A stretch of 30,194 bases of DNA from Bovifimicola sp050309585 (GTDB lineage: Bacteria > Bacillota > Clostridia > Lachnospirales > Lachnospiraceae): assembly GCA_050309585.1 (NCBI GenBank), contig JBNRML010000067.1, positions 1-30,194 of the forward strand. The letters run 5' to 3'. Positions 29,661 to 30,194 of this stretch are shown here, piece after piece. The first letter of the stretch is position 1, and the number at the start of each line of letters is the position of its first letter. The position numbers were made by a program, and so were the translations under genes. Under the pieces are notes generated by a model. The model searched no databases. It was given only the letters and a program-made list of their open reading frames with translations, and was not told the origin of the DNA.

Positions 29661-30194
29661 TTATCTATATATTTCCAAATATATTTTTCTTAATTTTTTA
29701 AATTGCCCAATGTCTGTTATTGCATAATCCAACATTCCGGTGTCAAATCTTATATTTATTACACTCTCGACAATTTTTTTCTTATTAATATTTCCTCCCC
29801 TTTTGTCCACCAGCTGCGAAAGGGTTGTCTCAATTGAATCCGTCAGCATAACAATTGCTGACTCAATTGTTTTTGGTTTATTTGACTTACTGTTATGTTC
29901 TCTCACAATTTTAATTACTTCAAGAGGAAATCCGGCTTTCTTCATAATCCCGATACCAATGGCAATGTAATTTCCCTTACCGACTTTTCCAATTTCATGA
30001 AACCTGGCTCCGGCATTCACAAGTTGAACATTGGCATTCATATATTTTGCAACTCTTATTGAAACATCCGCCACTCTCAATGAATGAAAATACGCATTTT
30101 CATCCACATCCATTAAAGAGAGCAGTAATTCATTTTCCTCATCACAAATATCAAATAACTTTGTTTCCAGGTATTTTTTATTTAAATATATAAG
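29661..30194 (-). CDS. C-terminal part of a 7TM-HD family (PgpH-like) protein, HD motif altered, 5' end outside window
   Basis: The frame is open to the right edge with no stop, so the gene begins outside the window; 177 residues are visible. The segment has the HD-domain features of the PgpH/7TMR-HD c-di-AMP phosphodiesterases: AYFHSLRVAD (first His), FHEIGKV at the position of YHDIGKI, REHNSK near the HHGT position, and TDSIETTLSQL matching the ADSIEA segment. The metal-binding Asp is Glu (codon GAA at 29996-29994), and only one His remains where HHG is usual. This may reduce or change hydrolysis, though Glu could still bind metal. PgpH lies just upstream of ybeY in many Firmicutes, which supports the assignment. 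The transmembrane half is not visible. Confidence 0.8.
   Translation of the reverse strand, partial: LIYLNKKYLETKLFDICDEENELLLSLMDVDENAYFHSLRVADVSIRVAKYMNANVQLVNAGARFHEIGKVGKGNYIAIGIGIMKKAGFPLEVIKIVREHNSKSNKPKTIESAIVMLTDSIETTLSQLVDKRGGNINKKKIVESVINIRFDTGMLDYAITDIGQFKKLRKIYLEIYR

Overview
This is a low-GC chromosomal segment from a Gram-positive clostridial bacterium, most likely a Lachnospiraceae member. The main reasons are the gene neighbourhoods (mreBCD-mrdA-minCDE-rodA-mgsA; miaB-mutS-mutL-miaA followed by a methionine gamma-lyase-like gene; 7TM-HD/ybeY/cdd) and the protein family variants. Every gene I can support lies on the minus strand, so transcription runs from high to low coordinates. 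No spacer exceeds about 110 bases. I see no tRNA, rRNA, CRISPR array, insertion sequence or prophage gene.

In order of transcription: (1) 30194-28694 holds the end of a divergent 7TM-HD family protein, the rRNA endonuclease ybeY and cytidine deaminase cdd. (2) 28583-22552 is an accessory stretch with a BofC-like membrane protein, two FAD oxidoreductases of different families, a short glutamate 5-kinase (proB), a protein of unknown function and a DUF896 protein. Several short interspersed repeats and dense palindromes lie here. (3) 22485-11049 is a folate/tRNA/DNA repair block: 5-formyl-THF cyclo-ligase, miaB (preceded by a perfect-consensus promoter), a SulP permease, mutS, mutL, miaA, a PLP enzyme and radC. 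(4) 11026-2255 is a cell-shape and division block: mreB, mreC, mreD, a large PBP2, minC, minD, minE, rodA and mgsA. (5) 2175-54 has a membrane-anchored HlyD-like protein and a YggS-type PLP protein. A strong promoter at the left edge points into the next gene outside the window.

Many start codons are GTG or TTG, and several obvious upstream ATGs are really part of the Shine-Dalgarno sequence (ATGGAG). Starts below were chosen by ribosome-binding site and family alignment. radC has no ATG, GTG or TTG start for a full-length protein and appears to begin at ATT.

The observations I rate highest are: the ATT start of radC; loss of the catalytic aspartate in the methylglyoxal synthase homologue, together with a possible pseudoknot just upstream of its ribosome-binding site; a family of about 45-nt repeats that each carry a Shine-Dalgarno hairpin and start-like sequence, one of which now encodes the C-terminal tail of an FAD enzyme; and substitutions at metal or nucleotide-binding residues in the HD protein and MreB. 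No wholly new multi-gene system is evident. The block is mostly conserved housekeeping genes with these local peculiarities.
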